Shown: piece by piece, positions 40,719 to 48,916 of the stretch
How the letters are laid out: each line of letters opens with the position of its first letter
Position numbering within the stretch: the stretch's first letter is position 1
Assembly (NCBI RefSeq): GCF_015752315.1
Contig: NZ_JADOVJ010000001.1
Coordinates: forward strand, 5,626,001-5,690,000
Length of the DNA: 64,000 nt
Reading direction: 5' to 3'
Source: Nocardioides luteus
GTDB lineage: Bacteria > Actinomycetota > Actinomycetes > Propionibacteriales > Nocardioidaceae
Translations under genes and position numbers: made by a program
Notes under the pieces: generated by a model
Database searches by the model: none
Told to the model about the DNA's origin: nothing
Seen by the model: only the letters and a program-made list of their open reading frames with translations

Positions 40719-41581
40719 CGGGTGAAACCTTCCTCGAGCTGGGTGCGGGCGATCTGCCACTCGTGCTCCTCGACCCGCATGAAGTGGGCCTTCTCCCGGT
40801 TCTCCAGGAGCGGTACGCCGCGGCCGATCCGGGTGTCGCAGACGATCACGCTCGGCGACCCCCGATGAGCGGCCGCCTCGTCGAAGGCGTCGACGAGAGC
40901 GCCGATGTCGTTGCCGTCGACCCGGACGGCGTGCCACCCGAAGGCACGCCACTTGTCGGTCACCGGCTCGGTGCGGAGCACGGTGGCGGTCGGGCCGTCG
41001 GCCTGCAGCGCGTTGACGTCCACGATGGCGGTGACGTTGTCGAGCTCGTGGCTGGAGCACTCCAGCGCCGCCTCCCAGGTCGATCCCTCGTCGAGCTCAC
41101 CGTCGGAGAGCAGGTTGAAGATCCGGGACTCGCTCCCCAGTCGGCGCAGCCCCAGGGCCATCCCGGCGGCAACGGTGAGACCGTGGCCGAGCGACCCGCC
41201 GGAGATCTCCATCCCGGGGGTGTAGGACGCCATGCCCGACATCGGCAACCGCGACTCGTCGGAGCCATAGGTCTCCAGCTCGGAGACCGGGATGGTGCCG
41301 GCCTCGGCCAGCGCGGCGTAGAGCGCGATCGCGTAGTGGCCGATGGAGAGCAGGAACCGGTCGCGGCCGACCCACTCGGGGTCCTCGGGTCGGAATCGGA
41401 GCCGGTCGCAGTAGGCGACGGCGAGGATGTCGGCGACCCCGAGCGCCTGCCCGATGTAGCCCTGGCCCTGCACCTCGCCCATCAGCAGCGCGTTGTGCCG
41501 GATCCGGTGGGCCGACTCCCGCAGGCGCGAGATCCGCTTCTGCCGGGTCGGTGCCTCGGCGATCGTGTCTGTGGAGGTCAT
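40715..41581 (-). CDS. Transketolase N-terminal subunit
   Basis: A 288-residue protein with the thiamine-diphosphate domain of transketolase. GHYAIALYAALAEAG and GMEISGGSLGHGLTVAAGMALGLRR provide cofactor contacts, and the diphosphate/metal motif GDG is seen as LLSDGELDEGSTWEA with IVDVNALQADGPT following. Split transketolases of this type occur in special sugar routes such as apiose/apulose use, and in dehydrogenase-linked pathways, more than in the core pentose pathway. Its gene lies 3 bp downstream of the transporter gene. Confidence 0.92.
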   Translation of the reverse strand: MTSTDTIAEAPTRQKRISRLRESAHRIRHNALLMGEVQGQGYIGQALGVADILAVAYCDRLRFRPEDPEWVGRDRFLLSIGHYAIALYAALAEAGTIPVSELETYGSDESRLPMSGMASYTPGMEISGGSLGHGLTVAAGMALGLRRLGSESRIFNLLSDGELDEGSTWEAALECSSHELDNVTAIVDVNALQADGPTATVLRTEPVTDKWRAFGWHAVRVDGNDIGALVDAFDEAAAHRGSPSVIVCDTRIGRGVPLLENREKAHFMRVEEHEWQIARTQLEEGFTR

Positions 41582-41584
41582 CGG

Positions 41585-43006
41585 TCACTTTCCTTCGGAG
41601 GTGGCGGTCGCCGGCGGGGCGACCTGGTGGGTCGGGGCGGACGGAGTGGCACCGCGCGAGGCGATTGCGACCCGCTCGAGCTCGGCGACCTCGGCGCGCT
41701 CCTTCGGGCCCCAGGTCTCCGCGGTGATCACCGCGGCGACCAGACCGAGCAGGCCGTAGGCCGAGAGCAGCAATGCAGGGCCGATCCAGCCGACCCCGGC
41801 GTACAGGGCGGTGGCGATCAGCGGCGTGAAGCCGGAGACGACGGCGGAGAGCTGGTAGGCGAGCGACGCTCCGGACGTACGCGTCTTGACCGCGAACAGC
41901 TCGGAGAACCAGGCGCCCTGCACGCCGGCCAGCGAGTTCTGGCAGATCGTGTAGCTCATCACGAACGCGATCACGATGAGCGCGGCGGTCCCGGTGTTGA
42001 TCAGCAGGAACAGCGGTACGCCCCACGCCAGCGTCACGATGGTGCCGAACACGTAGACCGGCCGGCGCCCGATCCGGTCCGTGAGCGCGCCCCAGAGGGT
42101 GGTGGCGGCGATCCCGAGCCCGGCCGCCAGCAGCAGGCCGGTGAGGATGACCGGTCGCTCGGCGAGGTCTTCGCTCTCGAGGTAGGAGAGCAGGAAGGTG
42201 ACCGAGACGGCGTACCCGGCGGTCTCGGCGATGCGCAGGCAGAAGGCGCGCAGGACGTTGCGCCAGTCGGTGCGGAGCACCTCGAGGAGGGGGTTCTTGG
42301 CGACCTCGCCCTCGCTCTTGATCTCCTCGAACTCCGGCGACTCCTCGACCTTGAGTCGGATCACGATGCCGACCACGATCAGCACGGCGCTCAGCAGGAA
42401 CGGCACCCGCCACGCCCACTGGTCGCCCAGCGGCACACTGGCCAGGAACGCCAGGTTGGCGAGGAGCAGGCCGACCGGGAAGCCGGCCTGGGTGATGCCC
42501 GTGTAGAGCCCTCGGCGACGCCACGGCGCGTGCTCGAAGGTCATCAGGATCGCGCCGCCCCACTCGGCTCCGAAGGCGAGGCCCTGGACGACGCGGACGG
42601 CCACCAGCAAGACCCCGGCCCAGACACCGACCTGCTGATAGGTGGGTAGCAGGCCGATCATCACCGTCGCGATGCCCATCAGGAGCAGCGAGCCGACGAG
42701 GACCGGCTTGCGACCGATCTTGTCACCGAGGTAGCCACCAACGATCCCGCCCAGCGGGCGCACCGCGAAGCCGACGCCGAGGGTGGCGAAGGAGAGCAGG
42801 GTGCCCGAGAGCGGGTCGCTCGAGGGGAAGAAGACGGTGTTGAAGTAGAGCGCCGCAGCCGTGCCGAAGCCGATGAAGTCGTACGTCTCGATCGTCGCGC
42901 CGATGGAGGATCCCATCGCGACGCGCTTCTTGGCGGGCGTCCCCTCGACCGGGTGCCAGCTGGCAGCCGCGGCGAGGTGGGGGTCGGGGAGGGGTTTCCC
43001 GTCCAT
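41585..43006 (-). CDS. MFS transporter, metabolite:H+ symporter (MHS) type
   Basis: A 473-residue permease with twelve membrane segments. The opening VAMGSSIGATIETYDFIGFGTAAALYF is the MHS-family signature. The loop motif GGIVGGYLGDKIGRKPVLVGS follows TM2, RVVQGLAFGAEWGG is in TM4, and the repeat LWGALTDRIGRRPVYVFG is in the second half. MHS transporters import organic acids, betaines and sugar acids with protons. ATG at 43006 follows AGGGAGACTCAG. It is the first gene of the transketolase/SDR operon, and a GntR-type palindrome lies 45-64 bp upstream. Confidence 0.92.
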   Translation of the reverse strand: MDGKPLPDPHLAAAASWHPVEGTPAKKRVAMGSSIGATIETYDFIGFGTAAALYFNTVFFPSSDPLSGTLLSFATLGVGFAVRPLGGIVGGYLGDKIGRKPVLVGSLLLMGIATVMIGLLPTYQQVGVWAGVLLVAVRVVQGLAFGAEWGGAILMTFEHAPWRRRGLYTGITQAGFPVGLLLANLAFLASVPLGDQWAWRVPFLLSAVLIVVGIVIRLKVEESPEFEEIKSEGEVAKNPLLEVLRTDWRNVLRAFCLRIAETAGYAVSVTFLLSYLESEDLAERPVILTGLLLAAGLGIAATTLWGALTDRIGRRPVYVFGTIVTLAWGVPLFLLINTGTAALIVIAFVMSYTICQNSLAGVQGAWFSELFAVKTRTSGASLAYQLSAVVSGFTPLIATALYAGVGWIGPALLLSAYGLLGLVAAVITAETWGPKERAEVAELERVAIASRGATPSAPTHQVAPPATATSEGK

Positions 43007-43050
43007 CTGAGTCTCCCTGGGTCACGGAGAGGTCTGTCTCTCCTCGTTCA

Positions 43051-43070
43051 GTTGACTGTTAACAGTCGAC
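43051..43070. promoter_or_regulatory. GntR operator O1, transporter side
   Basis: GTTGACTGTTAACAGTCGAC is palindromic except for one base pair (18 of 20 positions). It lies 45 bp before the MFS start codon. Its TGAC-x-GTC core recurs in the second operator at 43119-43139, which supports binding by the same regulator. Confidence 0.6.
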
Positions 43071-43118
43071 ATCGAGAGTGACTCACGTCACGAGCGCCTG
43101 TCAAGAGCTCGTGTGTAT

Positions 43119-43139
43119 AAATGTTGACAGTCGCCATTT
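43119..43139. promoter_or_regulatory. GntR operator O2, regulator side
   Basis: AAATG (43119-43123) and CATTT (43135-43139) flank a TTGACAGTCGC centre, giving a 21-bp palindrome with GAC-A-GTC in the middle. It lies 69 bp before the GntR start and 58 bp from O1. Two like sites suggest cooperative repression of both divergent promoters. Confidence 0.6.
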
Positions 43140-43207
43140 CGACAGCCCGCCGCGTACGATGAACCGCGCCGGCCCACGCACGCCGGCAACCGATGGAGGA
43201 GACGACC

Positions 43208-43858
43208 GTGGCCACGACCGAGCCGTTCACCCAGCTGGACCGCAGCACCCTGCGGGAGCGTGCGCTGCAGACGCTGCGCGGGGCGATCACCTCGGGGCAG
43301 TACCGCCCGGGCGACCATCTGGGCGAGGTCGAGCTCGCCACCCGCCTCGGGATCAGCCGCGGCACGGTCCGCGAGGCGCTGCGCCACCTCCAGCAGGAGG
43401 GCCTCGTCGAGCCGGGAGTCCGCGGCCGGCTGCAGGTCTACAGCATGACCGCCGAGGAGGTTCGCGGCCTCTACCAGGTACGCACCGCCCTGGAGGGTCT
43501 CGCCGTCAAGACGATCATCGCCTCACCGCGGCGTGCGGAGGCGGTGGCGCGGCTCCGCGAGGAGCTCGAGCGCCTGGCCGACGAGAAGGCCGACTTCGCC
43601 GAGCGGCTGGAGTCTGACCTGGGATTCCACCTGCTGATGTGCCAGCTCGCCGATAACCCGATGCTCGTGGAGAGCTGGCGCCACCTGGAGGGGCGCATCC
43701 GGGTCTCGATCATGAGCAACAAGGCCGACGAGCTGCCCGAGATCATGTCCCGCGATCAGCACGCGCCGATCGTCGACGCCATCGAACGGGGTGACACCGA
43801 GGCAGCCCTCGGCGTCGTGGAGTCCCACATGCAGGCGGCCGCGGACGTCTACGCCTGA
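43208..43858 (+). CDS. GntR family (FadR subfamily) transcriptional regulator
   Basis: A 216-residue regulator. The GntR winged helix covers about 15-75 (ALQTLRGAITSGQYRPGDHL, then ATRLGISRGTVREALRHLQQ and EGLVEPGVRGRLQV). A helical FCD effector domain follows (about 85-210) with metal-binding candidates in SDLGFHLLMCQLADNP, DQHAPIVDAI and VESHMQ. GTG at 43208 is preceded by GGAGGAG; ATG at 43193 is in frame. It is divergent from the MFS-transketolase-SDR operon and is the natural repressor. Confidence 0.92.
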   Translation: MATTEPFTQLDRSTLRERALQTLRGAITSGQYRPGDHLGEVELATRLGISRGTVREALRHLQQEGLVEPGVRGRLQVYSMTAEEVRGLYQVRTALEGLAVKTIIASPRRAEAVARLREELERLADEKADFAERLESDLGFHLLMCQLADNPMLVESWRHLEGRIRVSIMSNKADELPEIMSRDQHAPIVDAIERGDTEAALGVVESHMQAAADVYA

Positions 43859-43922
43859 GACCCGCGTTCCACGCTCCTGAAGGCCTCGATCGGGGCTGTC
43901 GAAAAAAGGTCAGAAAGAATCC

Positions 43923-43957
43923 TTGACCTTGACCCAGCGTCAACCCTCGACGCTATT
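43923..43957 (+). promoter_or_regulatory. Probable MerR-regulated promoter of the ABC exporter
   Basis: TTGAC (43929-43933) and GTCAA (43939-43943) form a perfect inverted repeat, and a second TTGACC starts at 43923. GCTATT at 43952-43957 is a possible -10, five bases before the ATG. The downstream MerR gene (45555) has a similar ACTATTCG just before its start. Assignment is inference from position. Confidence 0.35.
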
Positions 43958-43961
43958 CGAC

Positions 43962-44750
43962 ATGAACCCGACACCAGCAATCGAGATCGCCGGACTGACC
44001 AAGTCCTACGGCGACGTACATGTCCTCCAGGGCGTCGACCTGAGCGTCGAGAAGGGCAGCATCTTCGCCCTCCTCGGCTCCAACGGCGCCGGCAAGACCA
44101 CGACCGTGAAGATCCTGACGACGCTCCTCAAGGCGGACGGCGGCCAGGCGACGGTCAACGGCTTCGACGTCGCGACCCAGGCCCAGGACGTACGCACGTC
44201 CATCAGTCTCACCGGCCAGTTCGCCGCCGTCGACGAGATCCTGACCGGCCGCGAGAACCTCATCCTGATCGCCAAGCTGCTCCGCCAGAAGAACCCGGGC
44301 GCGGTCGCCGACGAGCTCCTCGCCCGGTTCTCGCTCACCGAGGCCGGCAACCGCAAGGTCGCGACGTACTCCGGTGGTATGCGCCGCCGGATCGACATCG
44401 CGATGAGCCTCATCGGCAACCCGCCGGTGATCTTCCTCGACGAGCCGACCACCGGCCTCGACCCCGAGGCGCGGATCGAGGTGTGGGCCACCGTCAAGGA
44501 GCTCGCCGACAGCGGCACGACGGTCCTGCTCACCACGCAGTACCTCGAGGAGGCCGAGCAGCTCGCCGACCGGATCGCGATCCTCCACGAGGGCCGCATC
44601 ATCGCCAACGGCACCCTCGCCGAGCTCAAGGCGATGTTCCCGCCGGCCAAGCAGGAGTACGTCGAGAAGCAGCCGTCCCTCGAGGAGATCTTCCTCGCCA
44701 TCACCAGCAAGTCCAACGGCGCGTCCGCCACCCCCGTGAAGGAGTCATGA
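43962..44750 (+). CDS. Drug-type ABC transporter ATP-binding protein (DrrA-like)
   Basis: A 262-residue ATPase. Walker A is GSNGAGKTTT, the Q-loop is SLTGQFAAVDEILTGRENL (typical of the DrrA/daunorubicin group), the ABC signature is YSGGMRRRIDIAMSL, and Walker B plus D-loop is VIFLDEPTTGLDPEAR. The switch region reads TTQYLEEAEQLADRIAIL, with Gln in place of His, as in DrrA-type proteins. The C-terminal extension ends SLEEIFLAIT. With the permease downstream it forms an exporter for drugs or lipophilic metabolites. Overlaps the permease gene by ATGA. Confidence 0.93.
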   Translation: MNPTPAIEIAGLTKSYGDVHVLQGVDLSVEKGSIFALLGSNGAGKTTTVKILTTLLKADGGQATVNGFDVATQAQDVRTSISLTGQFAAVDEILTGRENLILIAKLLRQKNPGAVADELLARFSLTEAGNRKVATYSGGMRRRIDIAMSLIGNPPVIFLDEPTTGLDPEARIEVWATVKELADSGTTVLLTTQYLEEAEQLADRIAILHEGRIIANGTLAELKAMFPPAKQEYVEKQPSLEEIFLAITSKSNGASATPVKES

Positions 44751-45514
44751 TGAACACCCGATTCTTCGGCGACACCGCCGTCCTGCTCGGCCGCTCCCTG
44801 CGACACATCGGCCGCAGCCCCGACACCATCGTCACCACCGCGATCACCCCGATCGCCATGATGCTCATGTTCGTGTACGTCTTCGGCGGCGCGATCGACA
44901 CCGGCTCCCACGAGAGCTACGTCAGCTATCAGCTACCGGGCATCCTGTTGATCACGATCGCCTCCGGCATCGCCTACACCGCCTACCGTCTCTTCCAGGA
45001 CAAGAACGGCGGCATGTTCGACCGGTTCCAGTCGATGCCGATCGCTCGGTCCGCGGTGCTGTGGGGTCACGTGCTCACCTCGGTGGTCGCGAACATGATC
45101 TCGCTGGTCGTGGTGGTGCTCGTCGCCCTGCTGATGGGCTTCCGCACCAGTGCGAGCGTGCTCGACTGGCTCGCGGTGGTCGGCATCCTGGCCCTGTTCA
45201 CCCTCGCGCTGACCTGGCTCGCGGTGGTTCCGGGCCTCACGGCCGGCACGGTCGAGGGAGCCAGCGCGTTCTCCTACCCGCTGATCTTCCTGCCCTTCCT
45301 CAGCTCGGCGTTCGTGCCGACCGACACGATGCCCGGACCGGTGCGAGCCTTCGCCGAGCACCAGCCGGTCACCTCGATCGTCGACTCCATCCGGGCGATC
45401 TTCGCCGGTCAGGACCTGGGCAACGAGCTGTGGATCGCACTGGCCTGGTGCGTCGGCCTCCTGGTCGTCGCGTACGTCCTGGCCACCGCCGCCTACCGCC
45501 GCAAGTTTGCCTAA
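44747..45514 (+). CDS. ABC-2 type transporter permease (DrrB-like)
   Basis: A 255-residue membrane protein of the ABC-2 family with six hydrophobic segments. The opening GRSLRHIGRSPDTIVTTAIT then PIAMMLMFVYVFGGAI is the DrrB signature, DRFQSMPIARSAVLWGHVL is the conserved coupling loop, and FLPFLSSAFVPTDTMPGPVRAFAEHQP is the typical C-terminal motif. It is the membrane half of the exporter with the ATPase upstream. ATG at 44747 and 44750 are both possible after GAAGGAGTC. Confidence 0.92.
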   Translation: MMNTRFFGDTAVLLGRSLRHIGRSPDTIVTTAITPIAMMLMFVYVFGGAIDTGSHESYVSYQLPGILLITIASGIAYTAYRLFQDKNGGMFDRFQSMPIARSAVLWGHVLTSVVANMISLVVVVLVALLMGFRTSASVLDWLAVVGILALFTLALTWLAVVPGLTAGTVEGASAFSYPLIFLPFLSSAFVPTDTMPGPVRAFAEHQPVTSIVDSIRAIFAGQDLGNELWIALAWCVGLLVVAYVLATAAYRRKFA

Positions 45515-45535
45515 ACCACGCGACAAACCCGGGCC

Positions 45536-45555
45536 TTCCCGTCACTATTCGGGAA
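45536..45555. promoter_or_regulatory. Inverted repeat at the MerR gene start
   Basis: TTCCCG (45536-45541) and CGGGAA (45550-45555) form a perfect inverted repeat that ends at the A of the start codon. It could be an autoregulatory site for the MerR protein, or a weak terminator behind the permease gene. Confidence 0.35.
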
Positions 45556-46328
45556 TGCTCACGATCAGCCAGCTGGCGTCGTACGCCGGTGTCACCGTCA
45601 GGGCCGTGCGCCACTACCACGCCAAAGGGCTGCTGGTGGAGCCAGAGCGCGACCACTCGGGATACCGACGCTACGACGCCGCTGCTGTGGTCGACCTGAT
45701 CAAGATCCGCATCCTCGCCGACGCCGGCGTCCCGCTCTCCCGTGTCAAGGAGCTGCTGGCCGCCGGCGACGACGATTTCAAGAAGGCCGTCGCCGAGATC
45801 GACAAGCGCCTCCGTCTCGAGATCCGCGAGCGGCAGGCCCACCGCGAGCGGATCGCCCGGCTGGTCCACGGTGACGGCCTCGCCCTCCCGCCCGAGGCGG
45901 TCGCCTATCTGGAGCGGATGCGCGAGCTCGGCATCCCGGAGCGGATGATCCAGGGTGAGCGCGACGCCTGGATCCTCGTCGCCGCCCAGCAGCCGCAGAG
46001 CATGGAAGCCTTCATCCGCAACAAGGTCGGCCAGCTCGACGACCCCTCGGTCGTGGAGACCTACCGCGAGCTGGAGGCCATGCTCGACTGGGAGCCCGGC
46101 GACCCCCGTCTGGAGACCATCGCCGACCAGATCGTCGCCCAGATGAACGCGGTCTCCGACGAGGACTGGGCCGCCTACGTCGACGGCGACCAGGCCATGC
46201 CCGACGAGCTCGCCGCCCTCCTCGACTCGATGTTCGTCGAGCAGGTCCCCGTCGCCCGCGACCTCATGCGCCTGGTCGAGAAGCGCGGCTACACCGGCTG
46301 GACCAAGCTCGAGCGGATCCGGGACTAG
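45555..46328 (+). CDS. MerR family transcriptional regulator with long effector domain
   Basis: A 257-residue regulator. The N-terminal winged helix is MLTISQLASYAGVTVRAVRH with the family's YHAKGLLVEPERDHSGYRRY. VVDLIKIRILADAGVPLSRVKELLAAG follows, then a coiled coil and a large helical C-terminal domain rich in acidic residues (about 120-257), unlike the short metal sensors. That build is typical of drug-binding MerR proteins of the TipA/BmrR type. It is co-directional with, and 40 bp behind, the DrrAB-like exporter, which it probably activates on drug binding. Confidence 0.88.
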   Translation: MLTISQLASYAGVTVRAVRHYHAKGLLVEPERDHSGYRRYDAAAVVDLIKIRILADAGVPLSRVKELLAAGDDDFKKAVAEIDKRLRLEIRERQAHRERIARLVHGDGLALPPEAVAYLERMRELGIPERMIQGERDAWILVAAQQPQSMEAFIRNKVGQLDDPSVVETYRELEAMLDWEPGDPRLETIADQIVAQMNAVSDEDWAAYVDGDQAMPDELAALLDSMFVEQVPVARDLMRLVEKRGYTGWTKLERIRD

Positions 46329-46359
46329 AAGGACGTACGCCCCGGGGTGCTCCCTCGGC

Positions 46360-47247
46360 TCAGGCGCCGGCGATCGCGAGGAGGTCGCGGACCGGTCCCG
46401 CGGGCGGGCGACCGCCACCGACCCATACGGCTCGGAACTCCCGGGACAGGTCCAGCTCTGCCACCGGCACCCGGACCAGGGTGCCGAGGTCGACGTCGGC
46501 CTGGGTCGCCCGGCTCGACACGAACGCCGGCGATCCGCCCGCGCGGACGGCGGCGAGGATCGCGGCGTTCGTCGCGAACTCCACCTCGGGATCCGCCAAC
46601 CGCTCGCCCACGGTTGCCAACGCTGACTCGACGACCGCCCGCGTGCCGGAGCCGTGCTCGCGACAGGTCAGCGGGCGGGTCGCGAGCTCTCGCGGGCTGA
46701 TCCCGGCGCGGCGTCGGGCCCAGCGGTCATCGGGCCCCGCGACCAGTACGAGGTCGTCGACCCCGACCTTCGTGGTGGCAAGTCCCGCGGTGTCGACGGG
46801 ACCCTCGACGAAGCCCAGGTCCGCCTCGCCCTGACGCACGGCGGTGACGACGTCCTCGGAGTTCGCGGCCCGGAGGCTCACCGCCACCCGGCGCTGCTGC
46901 CGCAGACGTACAAGCCAGCGGGGGAGCAGATACTCGGCCGTCGTCATCGACGCGTGCACGTGCAGCTCGTCGGAGCGGCCGCTTCGCAGCGTCTGCAGTG
47001 CGGTCTCGATCTCGTCGGCGCGCTCGAGCAGGTCGACGCTCCACTCGACCAGCAGCTTCCCCGCCTGGGTCAGCGCCGATCCGCGCCGCGCCCGCTGCAC
47101 CAGCACCAGCCCGACCTGGGTCTCCATCGCCCGCAGCCGCTCCGAGGCGGACTGCTGCGAAATGCCCGCCGCCCGGCCCGCGGCGCCGATGCTGCCCAGG
47201 CGGGCGACGTCGGCGAGCAGACGCAGGGACGGAAGGTCGGGCAGCAC
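46360..47247 (-). CDS. LysR family transcriptional regulator
   Basis: A regulator of about 295 residues. The N-terminal helix-turn-helix is LRLLADVARLGSIGAAGRAA, then GISQQSASERLRAMETQVGL. The substrate domain (about 90-290) contains VAVSLRAANSEDVVTAVRQGEADLGFVEGP, the usual pattern of LysR effector domains. TAACCT (47259-47254 on the minus strand) ends 6 nt before GTG 47247, suggesting a leaderless start there; GTG 47253 is in frame. It is divergent from a TDT-type transporter, a common regulator-transporter pair. Confidence 0.88.
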   Translation of the reverse strand: MLPDLPSLRLLADVARLGSIGAAGRAAGISQQSASERLRAMETQVGLVLVQRARRGSALTQAGKLLVEWSVDLLERADEIETALQTLRSGRSDELHVHASMTTAEYLLPRWLVRLRQQRRVAVSLRAANSEDVVTAVRQGEADLGFVEGPVDTAGLATTKVGVDDLVLVAGPDDRWARRRAGISPRELATRPLTCREHGSGTRAVVESALATVGERLADPEVEFATNAAILAAVRAGGSPAFVSSRATQADVDLGTLVRVPVAELDLSREFRAVWVGGGRPPAGPVRDLLAIAGA

Positions 47248-47270
47248 GCTCACAGGTTATCCCTGTGAGC
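47248..47270. promoter_or_regulatory. Inverted repeat in the LysR/TDT gap
   Basis: GCTCACAGG (47248-47256), TTATC, CCTGTGAGC (47262-47270) is a perfect 9-bp inverted repeat. It overlaps the LysR -10 region and start and lies 54 bp before the transporter gene. Such a dyad fits a LysR recognition site with autorepression. Confidence 0.6.
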
Positions 47271-47323
47271 CCACAGTCATCTGGGTTCTACCGGCGCCGC
47301 GCGCCCGCGCCGAGCATGGAGAC

Positions 47324-48406
47324 ATGAGGCTCCCCTACGGTCCGAACTGGTACGCAGCCACGATGGGCACCGGCATCGTCGCCGTCGTCCTGCCCGGCCT
47401 TCCCTTCCGGGTGCCGGGGGCGATGCCGGTCGCGCTGGCGTTCTGGCTGGCGGCGAGCCTCCTCCTGACGGCCACGGTGGCGGTGATGCTGCACGCCGTC
47501 CGGCAGGACAGCTCGCTGCTGCGCCGTCACTACGACGACCCGGTGATGTCCCACTTCTACGGAGCTCCGGCGATGGCACTGATGACCGTCGGGACCGGCG
47601 CGGTCGGGGTCGGGGTCGACGTACTCGGTGCCGGCGCGGCGGTCGGGCTGGGCGCGGTCCTGTGGGCGGCGGGCACGCTCCTCGGCCTGGGGACCGCGAT
47701 GGCCGTGCCCTACCGGGCGATCACCCGCCACGTGGTAGCCGACGACAGTGCCACCGGGGCGTGGCTGATGCCGGTCGTGCCGCCGATGGTCTCGGCGACG
47801 ACCGGCGCCGCTCTCGTGCCGCACCTCCCGGCCGGCGAGGCGCGCGGGACCCTTCTTCTCGTCTGCTACGCCCTCTTCGGGCTGACCGTGATCGCCGGGT
47901 TCCTAGTGCTCAACCAGCTCTGGCAGCGGCTGATCCGGCACGGGGCGCTGGCTCCGGCGACCGTGCCCACGGTGTGGATCGTGCTCGGCTTCCTCGGCCA
48001 GTCGACCACGGCGGTCCATCACCTCGGCGTGCTCGCGCCCTCCGTGGTGCCCGGCTACGGGCACGCCCTCAGCATGCTCGCGGTCTGCTACGGCGTTCCG
48101 GTGTGGGGTTTCACCGTGCTGTGGAGCGCGCTGGCGCTCGCGCTGACGGTGCGCCAGGTCCGTGACGGCCTGCCGGTGGCGGCGACCTGGTGGTCGTTCA
48201 CGTTCCCGGTCGGGACCGTCGCCACGGGCAGCAGCGCTCTTGCCGCCGCGACCGGCCTCGCGCTCTTCGAGATCGGGGCCGCGGTTGCGACGCTCGGACT
48301 GTTGGTGGGGTGGCTCGCCGCTGCGTACGCGACCCTGCGGCTCTTCGCCGATCAACCAGTATTGCAACCAGAAGGTTGCAAGATGCTGGTGGAAGTGCAA
48401 CACTGA
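47324..48406 (+). CDS. TDT family (SLAC1/TehA-like) transporter
   Basis: A 360-residue protein with ten hydrophobic segments. It opens YGPNWYAATMGTGIVAVVLPG, the tellurite-resistance/dicarboxylate transporter signature. SHFYGAPAMALMTVGTGAVG follows, and WSFTFPVGTVATGSSALAAATG carries the conserved W-x-F-x-F-P. Members are anion channels or exporters for malate, sulfite or tellurite-related anions. ATG at 47324; divergent from the LysR gene. Its 3' end contains TTGCAA-type repeats that may control the next genes. Confidence 0.88.
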   Translation: MRLPYGPNWYAATMGTGIVAVVLPGLPFRVPGAMPVALAFWLAASLLLTATVAVMLHAVRQDSSLLRRHYDDPVMSHFYGAPAMALMTVGTGAVGVGVDVLGAGAAVGLGAVLWAAGTLLGLGTAMAVPYRAITRHVVADDSATGAWLMPVVPPMVSATTGAALVPHLPAGEARGTLLLVCYALFGLTVIAGFLVLNQLWQRLIRHGALAPATVPTVWIVLGFLGQSTTAVHHLGVLAPSVVPGYGHALSMLAVCYGVPVWGFTVLWSALALALTVRQVRDGLPVAATWWSFTFPVGTVATGSSALAAATGLALFEIGAAVATLGLLVGWLAAAYATLRLFADQPVLQPEGCKMLVEVQH

Positions 48407-48415
48407 GATTGCAGT
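48362..48415 (+). promoter_or_regulatory. TTGCAA repeats upstream of the SRPBCC-ArsR genes
   Basis: TTGCAACC (48362-48369) and GGTTGCAA (48374-48381) form a perfect inverted repeat with an AGAA loop, inside the end of the TDT coding region. Further half-sites are GTGCAAC near 48396 and ATTGCA near 48409. They precede the SRPBCC-ArsR gene pair and resemble an ArsR-type operator with repeated half-sites. Confidence 0.45.
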
Positions 48416-48436
48416 TCCACTATCTGAGGAGGACCC

Positions 48437-48916
48437 ATGGTTCACACCGCCGAGGAGCTCGCCGAGCTCGACAGCATCAGCCGCCAGATCGACATCGAGG
48501 CCAGCGCCGAGAAGGTCTGGTCACTGATCACCCGCCCGGGGTGGTTCGTCAACGACGGCACCGTTCTCGACGACTCGGACACCCGCGTCGAGGCCGCCCC
48601 CGACGGCACCGAGGTCGCCGTCGTCACCCACCCCACGATGGGTGAGTTCCGATTCCGCACGGTCGAGCTCGACGAGCCGCGCTACGCCGCGTTCCGCTGG
48701 CTCGGCACCCCGTTCCGCGACGTCACCGAGGGCACCCTGGTGGAGTTCTGGATCAAGGACAACCCGGCCGGCGGGGTGACCCTCGAGGTCCTGGAGAGCG
48801 GCTTCTCCGCCCTGTCCGACGACCCCGCTGTCTGGCTCAAGGAGCGCGAGGGCAACGACAACGGCTGGGCCATGGAGCTCGAGGTCGCCAAGACGTACGC
48901 CGAGGCGCGCGCGTGA
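48437..48916 (+). CDS. SRPBCC (START-like, AHSA1-type) domain protein
   Basis: A 159-residue protein of the AHSA1/START-like SRPBCC fold, which forms a deep cavity for hydrophobic ligands. SRQIDIEASAEKVWSLITRPGWF is the first strand-helix unit with the conserved A-E-K-V-W. Then come TRVEAAPDGTEVAVVTHP and AAFRWLGTPFRDVTEG, and the C-terminal helix LKEREGNDNGWAMELEVAKTY completes the fold. ATG at 48437 follows TGAGGAGGACC. The next gene encodes an ArsR regulator with a GTGA overlap, a frequent actinobacterial pair. Confidence 0.88.
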   Translation: MVHTAEELAELDSISRQIDIEASAEKVWSLITRPGWFVNDGTVLDDSDTRVEAAPDGTEVAVVTHPTMGEFRFRTVELDEPRYAAFRWLGTPFRDVTEGTLVEFWIKDNPAGGVTLEVLESGFSALSDDPAVWLKEREGNDNGWAMELEVAKTYAEARA

